Part shown: piece by piece, positions 21,937-30,329 of the stretch
Layout: each line of letters starts with the position of its first letter
Position numbering within the stretch: position 1 is the stretch's first letter
Assembly: GCA_012800665.1 (NCBI GenBank)
Contig: JAAZIW010000189.1
Location: 1-30,329, forward strand
Direction of reading: 5' to 3'
Source of the DNA: Rikenellaceae bacterium
GTDB lineage: Bacteria > Bacteroidota > Bacteroidia > Bacteroidales > UBA932
Length of the DNA: 30,329 nucleotides
Program-made: the position numbers and the translations under genes
The notes under the pieces: generated by a model
The model's input: only the letters and a program-made list of their open reading frames with translations
The model's database searches: none
Told to the model about the DNA's origin: nothing

Positions 21937-23269
21937 CTACCTGATTGTATTTCTGATATTTGGCCAAATACTCAGCATCAGCACGGAAACGGAAGCAAGC
22001 ATTCTTCAGATATTCAGCAATGCTGACCTTTATGCTATCATCCTTGCTGACTTCGTAAGCCTTTTCAAAAGGCTCTATGCAGTCTTTAAGCGCTATCTCA
22101 AAATCCCTTACGAGAGCCATGTATTTGGCATCATCCATTTCTTTGGATGCAGCTTCCTGGAGGTCCAATGCTTTGTTGTAAAGCAGTATCCCCTTGCCTA
22201 TATAGCCGTATTCGTATTCGGGATTTATCGTTGCGCATTTGTCGTAAGCGGCAAGAGCTTCGGCCTCATCACCGAGTTTGTCGTGGATATTGCCTTCCAC
22301 ATAATAGAGTGAGGCATTGTTGGGCTCGTTCTTCTTTGCGAGATCCAGGAGTTCGAAAATCCTTTGCGGATTGTCACCGCTTGAAACATAATAATTGATA
22401 AGTCCTACAAGTATGCTTTGGCTGTTGGGAAATGCTGAGAAGCCTTTTTCGAGATAGTCTTTGCTAAGGGCTTTGTCTCCCAGCCTGTCTGCAATGTCGG
22501 CAAGTTTGGCGAAAACCTCGCCATCTTCTCCATAATAATTGTACGAAAGGGATTCTTCATAGAATTTGCGAGCCCTTTCCAGCCATTTGTTTGCCTCAAG
22601 ACTGTCTTTTTCGTTAGCCAGGAACCAAGCCGTAAGACCCGCATTATAGATGGAGTTGGTGTCAATCTTGGAGTTGGGAACCACTGCGGCTGCCTCTGCA
22701 GCGAGTTCGAAGAAGTCGGAAGCCTTCTCCATATTGCCGAGAGTATAGGCAGTGTAGGCCTCTTCGATATATCTGGCGTTAACATTCTGAATGCCGTTTA
22801 CTATGTCTTTGGTCTTTTTGGCCTTGGCATCTACCTCATGAGCCTTTTTATAGGCATTGAGGGCCTCTTCAAGACAATTCTTTGCAATAGGCTTTGTAAC
22901 CTTTATTGCCGCTAGCCGGCCGTCTGCGTTGAAATAATAGTCGGCAGTCTCGTAACGCTTAACCATATAAGTCTGTCCTTGTATGGTCTCTTGGCTTGTG
23001 CCGAGCACCTTGTACTGGGACATCAGGAGGCTTAACTCCTGTTCAGTAGCTCCTGTCCAACCATTGCCCATGGGGGCGACATAAGCATCCAGCCAGGATT
23101 GGCCGAGTTTGATCCATGTGGTCGGATTGGTGGCCTTTTTGGGGTGTTCAGCTTTTTTTTGAGCTGATTCGACAGCGCTTTTTGCTGCGCTTAAGCTCTT
23201 GGCTTGTTGCTGTGCTCCTGCAATTTGAATGCTTGCAATAAGAGCCAGTGCCATGATAATCTTTTTCAT
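21920..23269 (-). CDS. Secreted tetratricopeptide repeat protein downstream of gyrA
   Basis: A 449-residue protein with a clear signal peptide (MKKIIMALALIASIQIAGA, cut before QQQ). A unique region follows, with WIKLGQSWLDAYVAPMGNGW near residue 50. From about 140 onward there are TPR-like helical pairs, for example EEAYTAYTLGNMEKASDFFELA, AKLADIADRLGDKALSKDYL and YVEGNIHDKLGDEAEALAAYDK, the last being a near-consensus TPR. It is probably periplasmic and protein-binding; the partner is unknown. The start lies 21 bp after gyrA, so the two are co-transcribed; I recall this pairing from other Bacteroidales. A strong terminator follows 20 bp past the stop. Confidence 0.88.
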   Translation of the reverse strand: MKKIIMALALIASIQIAGAQQQAKSLSAAKSAVESAQKKAEHPKKATNPTTWIKLGQSWLDAYVAPMGNGWTGATEQELSLLMSQYKVLGTSQETIQGQTYMVKRYETADYYFNADGRLAAIKVTKPIAKNCLEEALNAYKKAHEVDAKAKKTKDIVNGIQNVNARYIEEAYTAYTLGNMEKASDFFELAAEAAAVVPNSKIDTNSIYNAGLTAWFLANEKDSLEANKWLERARKFYEESLSYNYYGEDGEVFAKLADIADRLGDKALSKDYLEKGFSAFPNSQSILVGLINYYVSSGDNPQRIFELLDLAKKNEPNNASLYYVEGNIHDKLGDEAEALAAYDKCATINPEYEYGYIGKGILLYNKALDLQEAASKEMDDAKYMALVRDFEIALKDCIEPFEKAYEVSKDDSIKVSIAEYLKNACFRFRADAEYLAKYQKYNQVVAEGK

Positions 23270-23290
23270 TATGGAATTATTTGTGTTTAG

Positions 23291-25825
23291 TTAAATTTCT
23301 TCTGGTATATTAGCATTTTCTGTGCCATTTTCCCCTTCACCATTTTCTTCCTCATGCTCCACAACGCTCACTGCCGCTATGCTGTCACCCTCGTTGAGGT
23401 TGATGAGACGCACACCCTGCGTAGCCCTGCCTGCCACACGGATATCCGCTACAGACATTCTGATGGTAAGGCCTGCCTGAGTGATAATCATAAGGTCATC
23501 TGACTCGGTAACGTTCTTGATTGCCACAAGTTCGCCTGTTTTTTTAGTAATATTGATGGTTTTCACTCCCTTGCCGCCGCGTGCAGTAAGACGGTATTCT
23601 TCGGGATTGGAGCGCTTGCCATAGCCGTGTTCGCTTACTACGAGTATGGTGCGGTCAGCGGCATCGATTTCATTGGGTGCGTAGGTAATGACTCCTATAA
23701 CCTCGTCGGTTGCCGAAAGCCTGATACCCCTTACGCCGGAGGCTGCGCGTCCCATCGGTCTGAGTTCCAACTCCTCGAAACGAACGCAGCGGCCTTCGCG
23801 GCCCGCTATCATCAATTGCTCATCGCCCTTTGTAAGCACTGCATCCAGCAAGGAATCACCTTCGCGTATAGTTATGGCCCTGATGCCAATGTTACGGCTG
23901 CGCTTGTTGGAATATTCGCTAAGCGTGGTCTTTTTGATTATGCCCTTTTTGCTTACAAGGGTAACAAAATGATTGTCGGTATATTCCTCATCCTCGATAT
24001 GGGCTGCATTGAGATAGGTGCGTATGCTGTCGTCAGATTCTATCGGAATAAGATTTTGAACAGCCCTGCCCTTGCTGGTGCGCACGCCTTCGGGCAATTC
24101 ATACACCTTGAGCCTGTAACACATGCCCTTTTCGGTGAAGAAGAGCATGGTGGAATGCATGTTTGCTATATAGATATGCTCTATGAAATCTTCTTCGCGG
24201 GTAGCGCCGCCCTTTACACCCTTGCCGCCACGGTTCTGGGTACGGAATTCAGTAAGTGCCGTGCGCTTGATATAGCCGAGATGGCTGATGGTTATTACAA
24301 CATCTTCATCTGCATAGAAATCCTCCGGATTGAACTCTTCTTCGCTCAGGGTGATTTCACTGCGGCGCGGATCACCGTATTTGGCCTTCATTTCCTGACT
24401 CTCCTGCTTTACTATCGAGAGCTGGACTTCCCTGCTGCCGAGAATTTCTTCGCAACGGGCTATGAATTTTTCGAGTTCATCGAATTCAGCCTCTAATTTT
24501 TCCCTTTCCAAACCTGTGAGCTGACGGAGACGCATATCCACAATTGCCTGAGCCTGCTCATCGGTAAAGCCATAATTCTCTATAAGACCGGTCTTGGCCT
24601 CATCCACGCTCTTGCTGGCGCGTATAAGAGCTATTATATCATCTATGATATCAATGGCTTTAATGAGTCCCTCTAAGATATGAGCCCTCTTTTGGGCTTT
24701 ATCCAACTCGAACTTTGTGCGGCGCACCACCACCTCGTGCCTGAAGTCCACGAAATTCTGCAATATTTCTTTTAGGGAGAGGGTCTGGGGCCTGCCGCCT
24801 ACCAATGCTACATTATTGATGGAAAAACTGCTCTGAAGGGAAGAATATTTAAAGAGAGTGTTAAGCACCACATTGGTGTTTTCACCCTGCTTGATACGGA
24901 ATATTACACGAATGCCTTCGCGGGAAGTTTCATCATTCATGTATGTAATTCCCTCAATCCTTTTGTCTTCCACCATTTGAGCTATGCGCTCAAGCATATC
25001 CTTCTTATTCACCATATAGGGGATTTCGGTCACCACTATGGTTTCCTGGCCGCGCTCGTTGATTTCAATATCCGTCTTTGCGCGGATAACCACTCTCCCC
25101 CTTCCGGTGTTATAGGCATCTATAATGCCCTGACGACCCATTATAATGCCGCCAGTCGGGAAATCCGGTCCCTTGATATATTGCATGAGACCTTCGGTGT
25201 CTATATCGGGATTGTCGATGAGTGCGCAAATGCCGTCGCAGACTTCGCCCAAATTATGGGGAGCCATATTGGTGGCCATGCCTACGGCGATGCCTGAAGA
25301 GCCGTTGAGCAATAGCAAAGGCAGTTTTGTAGGCAGAACGACAGGTTCTTGAAGACTGTCGTCGAAGTTCCACTTCATGTCCACGGTGTCTTTATCGAGA
25401 TCCGCCAGAACATCCTCGGTTATTTTAGCTAATTTGGCCTCGGTGTAACGCATGGCCGCAACGGGGTCGCCGTCCATGCTGCCGAAGTTGCCCTGCCCGT
25501 GCACTAACGTATAACGCTGATTCCATGGTTGCGCCAAACGCGCCATTGCATCATATACTGAACTGTCTCCGTGCGGATGGAATTTACCCAACACCTCGCC
25601 GACTATTCTCGCACTTTTCTTGGTTTGCCCTCCGGGACTCAAATTCAAACCGTCCATTCCGAACAAAACCCTTCTTTGCACGGGCTTCAGACCATCCCTC
25701 ACATCCGGCAACGCTCTCGATACAATAACCGACATGGAATAGTCGATATAGGAGCTGCGCATCTCATGATCTATCTCCACAGGCTCTATATAGCCGTGCA
25801 ATACTTCATTTCTTTCTTCGTCCAT
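23291..25825 (-). CDS. gyrA: DNA gyrase subunit A
   Basis: Breakage-reunion subunit of gyrase, working with GyrB (not in the window) to supercoil DNA. It has 844 residues. The N-terminal domain shows YSMSVIVSRALPDVRDGLKP and the quinolone region FHPHGDSSVYDAMARLAQPW. There the Ser and Asp matching E. coli Ser83 and Asp87 are both present, which is the susceptible pattern. The active-site Tyr is Tyr127 in AAMRYTEAKL. After the coiled coil (RLRQLTGLEREKLEAEFDEL), the GyrA box reads QNRGGKG (E. coli QRRGGKG). C-terminal pinwheel repeats follow, and the tail is acidic. The GyrA box separates it from ParC. It is first in an operon with the TPR gene. Confidence 0.97.
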   Translation of the reverse strand: MDEERNEVLHGYIEPVEIDHEMRSSYIDYSMSVIVSRALPDVRDGLKPVQRRVLFGMDGLNLSPGGQTKKSARIVGEVLGKFHPHGDSSVYDAMARLAQPWNQRYTLVHGQGNFGSMDGDPVAAMRYTEAKLAKITEDVLADLDKDTVDMKWNFDDSLQEPVVLPTKLPLLLLNGSSGIAVGMATNMAPHNLGEVCDGICALIDNPDIDTEGLMQYIKGPDFPTGGIIMGRQGIIDAYNTGRGRVVIRAKTDIEINERGQETIVVTEIPYMVNKKDMLERIAQMVEDKRIEGITYMNDETSREGIRVIFRIKQGENTNVVLNTLFKYSSLQSSFSINNVALVGGRPQTLSLKEILQNFVDFRHEVVVRRTKFELDKAQKRAHILEGLIKAIDIIDDIIALIRASKSVDEAKTGLIENYGFTDEQAQAIVDMRLRQLTGLEREKLEAEFDELEKFIARCEEILGSREVQLSIVKQESQEMKAKYGDPRRSEITLSEEEFNPEDFYADEDVVITISHLGYIKRTALTEFRTQNRGGKGVKGGATREEDFIEHIYIANMHSTMLFFTEKGMCYRLKVYELPEGVRTSKGRAVQNLIPIESDDSIRTYLNAAHIEDEEYTDNHFVTLVSKKGIIKKTTLSEYSNKRSRNIGIRAITIREGDSLLDAVLTKGDEQLMIAGREGRCVRFEELELRPMGRAASGVRGIRLSATDEVIGVITYAPNEIDAADRTILVVSEHGYGKRSNPEEYRLTARGGKGVKTINITKKTGELVAIKNVTESDDLMIITQAGLTIRMSVADIRVAGRATQGVRLINLNEGDSIAAVSVVEHEEENGEGENGTENANIPEEI

Positions 25826-25847
25826 TGTTATCTTTAATATTAGTCTA

Positions 25848-25855
25848 CAAATTTA
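25848..25855 (-). promoter_or_regulatory. -7 box of gyrA
   Basis: TAAATTTG on the minus strand predicts transcription near 25844 and a leader of about 19 nt. It is divergent from the Clp N-domain gene box 45 bp away. Confidence 0.55.
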
Positions 25856-25900
25856 CTAATAATAATTGAATTTAACTGCCCTTATTTAAGTATAATTTAC

Positions 25901-25908
25901 TATTTTTG
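25901..25908 (+). promoter_or_regulatory. -7 box of the Clp N-domain gene
   Basis: TATTTTTG ends nine bases before the ATG, predicting a leader of about six bases. The TTG of this box would begin a 4-codon longer frame, which the promoter argues against. Confidence 0.55.
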
Positions 25909-25917
25909 CAGTCGAAA

Positions 25918-26436
25918 ATGCAACTCACGGAAGAAATACGCACCATCTTCATTTACTCTCGCGACGAGGCCATGCGCACCGGCTGCTATGCCATTGCGCC
26001 GGAGCATTTGCTGCTGGGGATTTTGAGGCATGGCAACAATTCAGCAGTGGAACTTTTTAAACAATTCGGATTGGAGCCGGCGGAAGTAAAGACTAAGTTT
26101 GATGAAAAGGTTTTCTGCAAAGAGGCGGTGCCCTTTTCACAGGAAGACGAAGTTACCTTCACACGCAGCGCCCTCAACGTAGCCAGCATGGCTCTTATGG
26201 AGGCAATGCGTGTAAATGAGGATGTAGAGGCAATTCATCTGCTTTCCGCCCTATGCGACTGTCCCGGCAGCTGGTACAACGATTATTTTCGTTCTCACGG
26301 CCTCAGCCTGCAGATTATCCGTACCATACGCAAGAAAGCCTGTGACGATTCGCAAAAGAAAAGTGCAATTCCATCTTCCGAGGAGCTGAACAGTCTCTTG
26401 AGCGCTTTTTATTCTGACAAGGATTTTTTCTCCTAA
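25918..26436 (+). CDS. Stand-alone Clp N-terminal domain protein
   Basis: A 172-residue protein holding only the double Clp-N repeat found at the front of ClpC/ClpA/ClpB. Repeat one is IRTIFIYSRDEAMRTGCYAI with APEHLLLGILRHGN. Repeat two is FTRSALNVASMALMEAMRV with VEAIHLLSALCDCP. A short charged tail follows. No Walker motif or ATPase domain occurs here or in the next gene. In full-length chaperones this domain docks substrates and adaptors, so a free copy could act as adaptor, decoy or inhibitor (inference). From memory, Bacteroides carries a full Clp ATPase gene divergent from gyrA, so this may be a shortened relic. The frame is intact and has its own promoter. Confidence 0.85.
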   Translation: MQLTEEIRTIFIYSRDEAMRTGCYAIAPEHLLLGILRHGNNSAVELFKQFGLEPAEVKTKFDEKVFCKEAVPFSQEDEVTFTRSALNVASMALMEAMRVNEDVEAIHLLSALCDCPGSWYNDYFRSHGLSLQIIRTIRKKACDDSQKKSAIPSSEELNSLLSAFYSDKDFFS

Positions 26437-26450
26437 GCAAATAAAATCAT

Positions 26451-26458
26451 TATATTTG
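26451..26458 (+). promoter_or_regulatory. -7 box of the LytTR-DUF4293-phosphorylase operon
   Basis: TATATTTG lies 15 bp past the Clp N-domain stop and predicts RNA from about 26462, with a leader of about 22 nt. TTTC, 20 bp upstream, is a near match to the -33 TTTG. Confidence 0.6.
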
Positions 26459-26483
26459 CAATTCAGCATTAAGCTTTGAATTT

Positions 26484-27362
26484 ATGCATTTAAAGGAAAA
26501 AATCCCTTCATATCTGCTAGGAAAAACACAGCTTACTACCACGGTGGTATTTTCTGTGCTTTTTGCCATTTTCGTGCTTCTTGCCACAACTTTCTACGAC
26601 AATAACGGCTGGTTCCAGTTCGGTCCCACAGTTTTATTCAATTATACCGCTCTGTTTATTCTGCTGTCAATAATTATTATTGCAGTCAGCAAACGTTTAA
26701 TGTATCGCAGCCGCCTGCTGTTCACTCTGAATTGGGGGCAATACATAATTTGGAATCTTGCAGAAATCGTTATCATTGCCTTGGTTTATACGGCAATGAC
26801 CATTCATATCTGTTCCCTTGGTCTTATAGAGATGCCGACAAAGAGTTTTTGGCCAATCTTTTTCTGCAGTTTCGTGATACTTTTCTTCTCTCTCGGCATC
26901 CCCTATATAATGGCCGCACTCTATTTCGAAGTGCAAGACAAGAACAACACCATCCGTCTGATGAATTACGGCAATGTTATTACCGATGCCGAACCCGGTC
27001 CGACGGATTTGGAAAAAATAACCCTTTTCGGGGATGACGGTCTGCTTAAACTCAGCATAAGTCTCAAAAATCTCTACTACATAGAGTCTGATGACAATTA
27101 TATTAAGGTTTGGTATTCCGATTCAAATGGAGATGTAAAGCAATATATGCTCCGATGCCGCCTTAAAACCGTGGAGGAAAGCTTTGCCGGAAGTCCGCTG
27201 GTGCGCTGCCACCGCAAATATATAGTAAACCTGACACGCGTATTGGTTCTTACCCGCGAGAAAGACGGATATTGTCTCAAGTTGGATTTGCCTTCTTCTG
27301 AACCTATTCCCATCTCCAAAACCTACGAAAATTCGGTTATTTCACGTTTTAATTCACGATAA
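26484..27362 (+). CDS. Membrane-anchored LytTR-family DNA-binding regulator
   Basis: A 292-residue protein with four hydrophobic helices (about residues 18-37, 50-68, 86-108 and 122-145). A linker and a C-terminal LytTR domain (about 185-290) follow. The domain shows LKNLYYIESDDNYIKVWY, the central YMLRCRLKTVEESF, then LVRCHRKYIVNLTRV and IPISKTYENSV, the standard LytTR order. There is no receiver or kinase domain, so it is a one-component membrane regulator; the signal is unknown. First gene of an operon with a DUF4293 membrane protein (4-bp gap) and a nucleoside phosphorylase. Confidence 0.9.
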   Translation: MHLKEKIPSYLLGKTQLTTTVVFSVLFAIFVLLATTFYDNNGWFQFGPTVLFNYTALFILLSIIIIAVSKRLMYRSRLLFTLNWGQYIIWNLAEIVIIALVYTAMTIHICSLGLIEMPTKSFWPIFFCSFVILFFSLGIPYIMAALYFEVQDKNNTIRLMNYGNVITDAEPGPTDLEKITLFGDDGLLKLSISLKNLYYIESDDNYIKVWYSDSNGDVKQYMLRCRLKTVEESFAGSPLVRCHRKYIVNLTRVLVLTREKDGYCLKLDLPSSEPIPISKTYENSVISRFNSR

Positions 27363-27366
27363 AATT

Positions 27367-27744
27367 ATGTGGCAAAGAATTCAAACCTTATATTTGGCAA
27401 TCGGCTTGGCGCTCCTTGCAATAATGTTCTTCCATGTAGAGAACACATGGTGGCTGATTCTTCTGGGAGTGGCGGCATTCATGCAAGTGGTGGCGCTCGC
27501 AGCCTATAAGCACCGCATTTTCCAGATGCGCACCGCCGTCATAGCGGGCTTGATGCTGGTCGGGCTGCAAATCTGGATGGCAGTGGTTTATTTCGGAACG
27601 GAAGATAAAAGTGTCTACAATATCACCACTGTTTTCCCTATAGTAGCTGCAATCCTTGACTTTTTGGCGGCCCGCAACATACTTTCTGACGAAATATTGG
27701 TGCAAAGCTCATCCAGGCTCCGCTCCAACCGTAAAAAACATTAA
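27367..27744 (+). CDS. DUF4293 family small membrane protein
   Basis: A 125-residue protein with four membrane helices and a basic cytoplasmic tail (SSRLRSNRKKH). The start MWQRIQTLYLAIGLALLAI is the hallmark of DUF4293, a family I know only from Bacteroidetes. Function unknown. It lies 4 bp after the LytTR gene and 11 bp before the phosphorylase gene, so it is a middle operon gene and may modulate the LytTR membrane sensor (inference). Confidence 0.85.
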   Translation: MWQRIQTLYLAIGLALLAIMFFHVENTWWLILLGVAAFMQVVALAAYKHRIFQMRTAVIAGLMLVGLQIWMAVVYFGTEDKSVYNITTVFPIVAAILDFLAARNILSDEILVQSSSRLRSNRKKH

Positions 27745-27755
27745 AACATAATATC

Positions 27756-28634
27756 ATGAGAATTCCTGAATCAGAACTTATTATTAATACAGACGGATCC
27801 GTTTTTCATCTTCACATCAAACCCTCCGAACTTGCAGACACCGTACTGATGTTCGGTGATCCGGGACGCGTAAAGATGTTCCTTCCTCTTTTCGAAAAGA
27901 TAGATGCTCAGGGACAATCGCGCGAATTTGCCTTTGCTACAGGCTGGTATCGCGGAAAACGCATCACCGCCCTCTCGCACGGAATAGGTCCCGACAACAT
28001 TGATATAGTGGTCACCGAGCTCGATGCTCTTGCAAATATAGATTTTGAAACCCGTGAGGTCAAGCCGGAGCACAGGCGTCTCACAATAATACGCATCGGC
28101 ACCTGCGGGGCAATCCCGCCTGAAATTCCTCTCGGGGCCTTCATCAGCAGCCATATAAGCATAGGCACTGACGGTATGTTCAACTGGTATGAAGGCAGGG
28201 ATGATGTGTGTCTGCTAGACTTCGAGGAAGCCTTCAAGAAACACACTAATTGGGCTGAAAATCTCCCTGACCCCTATTTTGTACGCGCATCAGAAAGGTT
28301 AATCAAACTTTTCGAGCCCGTAACGGTAAAGGGCATGACCATTTCCGCAGGCGGATTCTACGGTCCTCAAGGCAGGGTTGTAAGGCAAGGCCTTGCAATG
28401 CCCAATATGTTGAAAGACTTCGAAAGCTTCCGTTACAAGGGTCATAAGGTTACCAATTTCGAAATGGAAGGCGCCGCTCTTGCAGGCATGGCGGCCAATC
28501 TCGGTCACGATGCCTTGACAATTTGCTGCGCTATCGCTCACCGCTATCTCAAAGATTCCAACACCGACTACAAACCCCACGTTGCAGAGCTTGTAAAGCT
28601 CGTAATGGATACGGTAACCGCAGAAGGAGCGTAG
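27756..28634 (+). CDS. Nucleoside phosphorylase, uridine-phosphorylase-like
   Basis: Phosphorolytic cleavage of a nucleoside to free base and ribose-1-phosphate (PNP/UDP family 1). The 292-residue product shows the phosphate-binding MFGDPGRV, TALSHGIGPDNIDIVVTEL, the strand IRIGTCGAIPPEIPLGAFI, and FEMEGAALAGMA, whose Glu contacts the ribose hydroxyls. It is longer than E. coli Udp (about 253), and the specificity-loop region differs, so uridine is likely but not certain. Last gene of the LytTR operon and convergent with prfA. The stop codon lies in a 6-bp inverted repeat, CGTAGC with GCTACG, without a T-run. Confidence 0.88.
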   Translation: MRIPESELIINTDGSVFHLHIKPSELADTVLMFGDPGRVKMFLPLFEKIDAQGQSREFAFATGWYRGKRITALSHGIGPDNIDIVVTELDALANIDFETREVKPEHRRLTIIRIGTCGAIPPEIPLGAFISSHISIGTDGMFNWYEGRDDVCLLDFEEAFKKHTNWAENLPDPYFVRASERLIKLFEPVTVKGMTISAGGFYGPQGRVVRQGLAMPNMLKDFESFRYKGHKVTNFEMEGAALAGMAANLGHDALTICCAIAHRYLKDSNTDYKPHVAELVKLVMDTVTAEGA

Positions 28635-28661
28635 CTAATTGCTACGTAACCGATAAGGAAC

Positions 28662-29753
28662 TTACAGCTCCTCCTCTTTAAGACGCTCGGCGTTCTCTGC
28701 CACCTGGAGCCTGTCTATGCACTCCTGAATATCACCATTCATGAATGCGGGAAGATTATACATGCTCCAATTAATGCGATGGTCGGTAACACGCCCCTGC
28801 GGATAATTATAGGTGCGGATTTTTGCTGAGCGGTCACCGGTGGAAACCATGGTCTTACGCTTCGCAGCTATTCCATCCAAATACTTTTGGCGCTCCATAT
28901 TATAAATACGGGTACGGAGCTCTATCATGGCACGCTCTGCATTTTTAATTTGGGAGCGCTCCTCCTGGCATTGCACTACAATCCCCGAAGGAATATGGGT
29001 CAGGCGTACTGCAGAATAGGTGGTGTTCACGCCTTGACCGCCGGGGCCTGATGCGCAGAAGAGGTCTTTACGGATATCGGCAGGATTTATTTCCACATCG
29101 AACTCGTCCGCCTCGGGGAATACCGCCACCGAAGCCGCTGAGGTCTGGATTCTACCCTGAGTTTCCGTCTGAGGCACACGCTGTACGCGGTGGACTCCGC
29201 TTTCGTATTTCATGGTACCATACACCCCGTCGGGGCATGAAAGCTTGAAAACTATCTGCTTATAGCCGCCGGAAGTGCCGTAAGACTGATCTGTGACTTC
29301 CAGTTTCCATCCTTTTATATCAGCAAAATACTGATACATGCGGAATAGGTCTCCCGCAAAGATGGCAGCCTCATCCCCACCGGTGCCGCCGCGGATTTCC
29401 ACTATTGCATTCTTGTCATCATCGGGATCGGCCGGAATAAGCAGCAGCTTTATATTCTGCTCCATGTCGGGCAGTTTCCCCTCGATTTCGGAGATTTCCT
29501 CACGGGCCATCTCCTTGAGTTCGGGGTCGCTCTCCTGTACAAGCACATCCTTGGCAGAAGAGAGATGGTCCAACACCTTCTGGTATTCGAGTCCCGCCTT
29601 GATTATGGGCTCCAAGTGCTTGTAATCCTTATTCAGCTGCACATATTTCTTCATGTCCGACATTACGTCGGGGCTGGAAAGCTGTTCCTGAAGAGAGATG
29701 AACTTGTCTTTCAGCGACAGCACTTTTTCCAATAATGTATTTTCTTTTGCCAT
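28662..29753 (-). CDS. prfA: Peptide chain release factor 1
   Basis: RF1 reads UAA and UAG stops and triggers peptide release. The 363-residue product has the N-terminal coiled coil, the codon-reading motif in RVPQTETQGR (the PxT tripeptide is PQT, 194-196; PAT in E. coli), and the catalytic GGQ at 238-240 in SGPGGQGVNTTYSAVRLTHI. It ends with the KIRTYNYPQGRVTDHRI region typical of RF1. RF2 would carry SPF in place of PxT. No prmC methylase is adjacent in the window. No clear -7 box is seen in the 69 bp upstream, so it may be transcribed with the GNAT-like gene. Confidence 0.97.
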   Translation of the reverse strand: MAKENTLLEKVLSLKDKFISLQEQLSSPDVMSDMKKYVQLNKDYKHLEPIIKAGLEYQKVLDHLSSAKDVLVQESDPELKEMAREEISEIEGKLPDMEQNIKLLLIPADPDDDKNAIVEIRGGTGGDEAAIFAGDLFRMYQYFADIKGWKLEVTDQSYGTSGGYKQIVFKLSCPDGVYGTMKYESGVHRVQRVPQTETQGRIQTSAASVAVFPEADEFDVEINPADIRKDLFCASGPGGQGVNTTYSAVRLTHIPSGIVVQCQEERSQIKNAERAMIELRTRIYNMERQKYLDGIAAKRKTMVSTGDRSAKIRTYNYPQGRVTDHRINWSMYNLPAFMNGDIQECIDRLQVAENAERLKEEEL

Positions 29754-29822
29754 TTAAGTTCCGTTTTAAATTGATTGATAAACCTCGCGCACTGCGTAAA
29801 AAATCTCACTCCTCCTGCGAAG

Positions 29823-30329
29823 TTATATGTGTCCGGAAGCTATTGTCTTAATGTAGCAGCGTCTGCGCATAAAGAGACTGTGGTCGGGATAATCTTTCCA
29901 GATATTCGCCGCACTATTGCTTTCGATTTGCGGATTGGAAATGCTGTCTCCGTAATTGTATTTTTTTGCTTTTTCGGCCATTTCGCTAAAGTAGATGGCG
30001 CTTACTCCCTTGTGGCGCCATTTGGGGGATGCTCCATTTAACAGCAGATCTACGGTGCTGAAGTCGTTTTGAGCTCGAAGCAGATGTATCCACCCGAAAG
30101 GGAAAAGTTTGCCTTTGGCCTTTTGGAGAGCCTTGGAAATGGATGGAAGGCAGATGCCGAAGGCCGCCACCTCTCCTTCTTCATCCAACAGCACCACGCT
30201 GTTTTTGTTATTCACAAAGGGAGGGATGACTTTTGCTTCCTGCTCTATTTCCGCATCAGTAAAGGGGATGAAATTATAAACTTCCCCCATGAAAGATTGG
30301 GAATAGGTATGGAAAAACTTGTTCACCAA
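29823..30329 (-). CDS. GNAT-like acetyltransferase family protein, N-terminus beyond the window
   Basis: The last 168 codons of a longer frame that stays open at the right edge. The apparent TTG start at the edge is not trusted, because the sequence already lies mid-domain. Visible are FMGEVYNFIPFTDAEIEQ, an acetyltransferase-like core (VVLLDEEGEVAAFGICLPS, then PFGWIHLLRAQ, VDLLLNGASPKWRHKGVSA) and the end NPQIESNSAANIWKDYPDH with RRRCYIK. This matches a family of roughly 370-380 residues common in Bacteroidetes and annotated as GNAT or hypothetical, from memory. Substrate unknown. It is co-directional with prfA, 69 bp upstream of it. Confidence 0.75.
   Translation of the reverse strand: MVNKFFHTYSQSFMGEVYNFIPFTDAEIEQEAKVIPPFVNNKNSVVLLDEEGEVAAFGICLPSISKALQKAKGKLFPFGWIHLLRAQNDFSTVDLLLNGASPKWRHKGVSAIYFSEMAEKAKKYNYGDSISNPQIESNSAANIWKDYPDHSLFMRRRCYIKTIASGHI

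Noticed and set aside
23627..24496. 289-codon plus-strand frame
   Set aside because: Lies antisense within gyrA; cysteine- and alanine-rich nonsense composition with no family motif.
28630..28646. Terminator at the nucleoside phosphorylase stop codon
   Set aside because: CGTAGC/GCTACG forms a short stem but has no T-run on either strand.

Overview
The window comes from the chromosome of a member of the Bacteroidetes, most likely order Bacteroidales. Most divergent intergenic gaps carry the Bacteroidetes -7 promoter box TAnnTTTG, and Shine-Dalgarno sequences are largely absent. Gene content also fits: a DUF4293 protein, a gyrA-TPR pair, tandem YitT genes after leuS, and an S1 protein with the FDWDAFE start of its folded part. 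It is compact core chromosome. I see no insertion sequence, prophage, CRISPR array, tRNA or rRNA.

Layout. 1-1877: rpsA, cut by the left edge, with a long Ala/Pro/Glu/Val-rich N-terminal extension. 2003-3765: pnuC facing a recR-mntP pair. 3848-5364: a stand-alone trpB2 preceded by a 22-residue leader peptide with three consecutive Trp codons and a complete set of competing attenuator stems. 5489-8709: corA, then gmk-nadD divergent from the aldolase gene fba. 8710-9585: the only long stretch without a gene, holding two terminator-like hairpins, short repeats and a GC-rich G-biased core of unknown nature. 9586-12336: dnaK divergent from an RluA-type pseudouridine synthase. 12377-13405: a membrane-anchored AraC-type regulator whose start codon lies in a 12-bp inverted repeat. 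13515-21936: a tightly overlapped minus-strand operon in the order capA, phoH, SPOR-like lipoprotein, M28-like/TonB fusion, leuS, yitT, yitT. 21920-25825: gyrA followed by a secreted TPR protein. 25918-28634, plus strand: a Clp N-domain-only protein, then a membrane LytTR regulator, DUF4293 protein and nucleoside phosphorylase. 28662-30329: prfA and the C-terminal part of a GNAT-like protein cut by the right edge.

The strongest regulatory find is the trp leader at 5230-5364. A ribosome stalled on UGG-UGG-UGG would mask stem region 1, freeing region 2 to pair with region 3. Otherwise regions 3 and 4 form a terminator with eight U residues just before trpB2. Regions 2 and 4 share an identical 10-mer, so the switch can be read directly from the sequence. 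Other points worth attention are several leaderless or nearly leaderless starts, back-to-back promoters only a few bases apart, a terminator lying inside the 5' end of the capA reading frame, a degenerate M28 domain fused to a TonB C-terminal domain, and a Clp N-domain protein without an ATPase.
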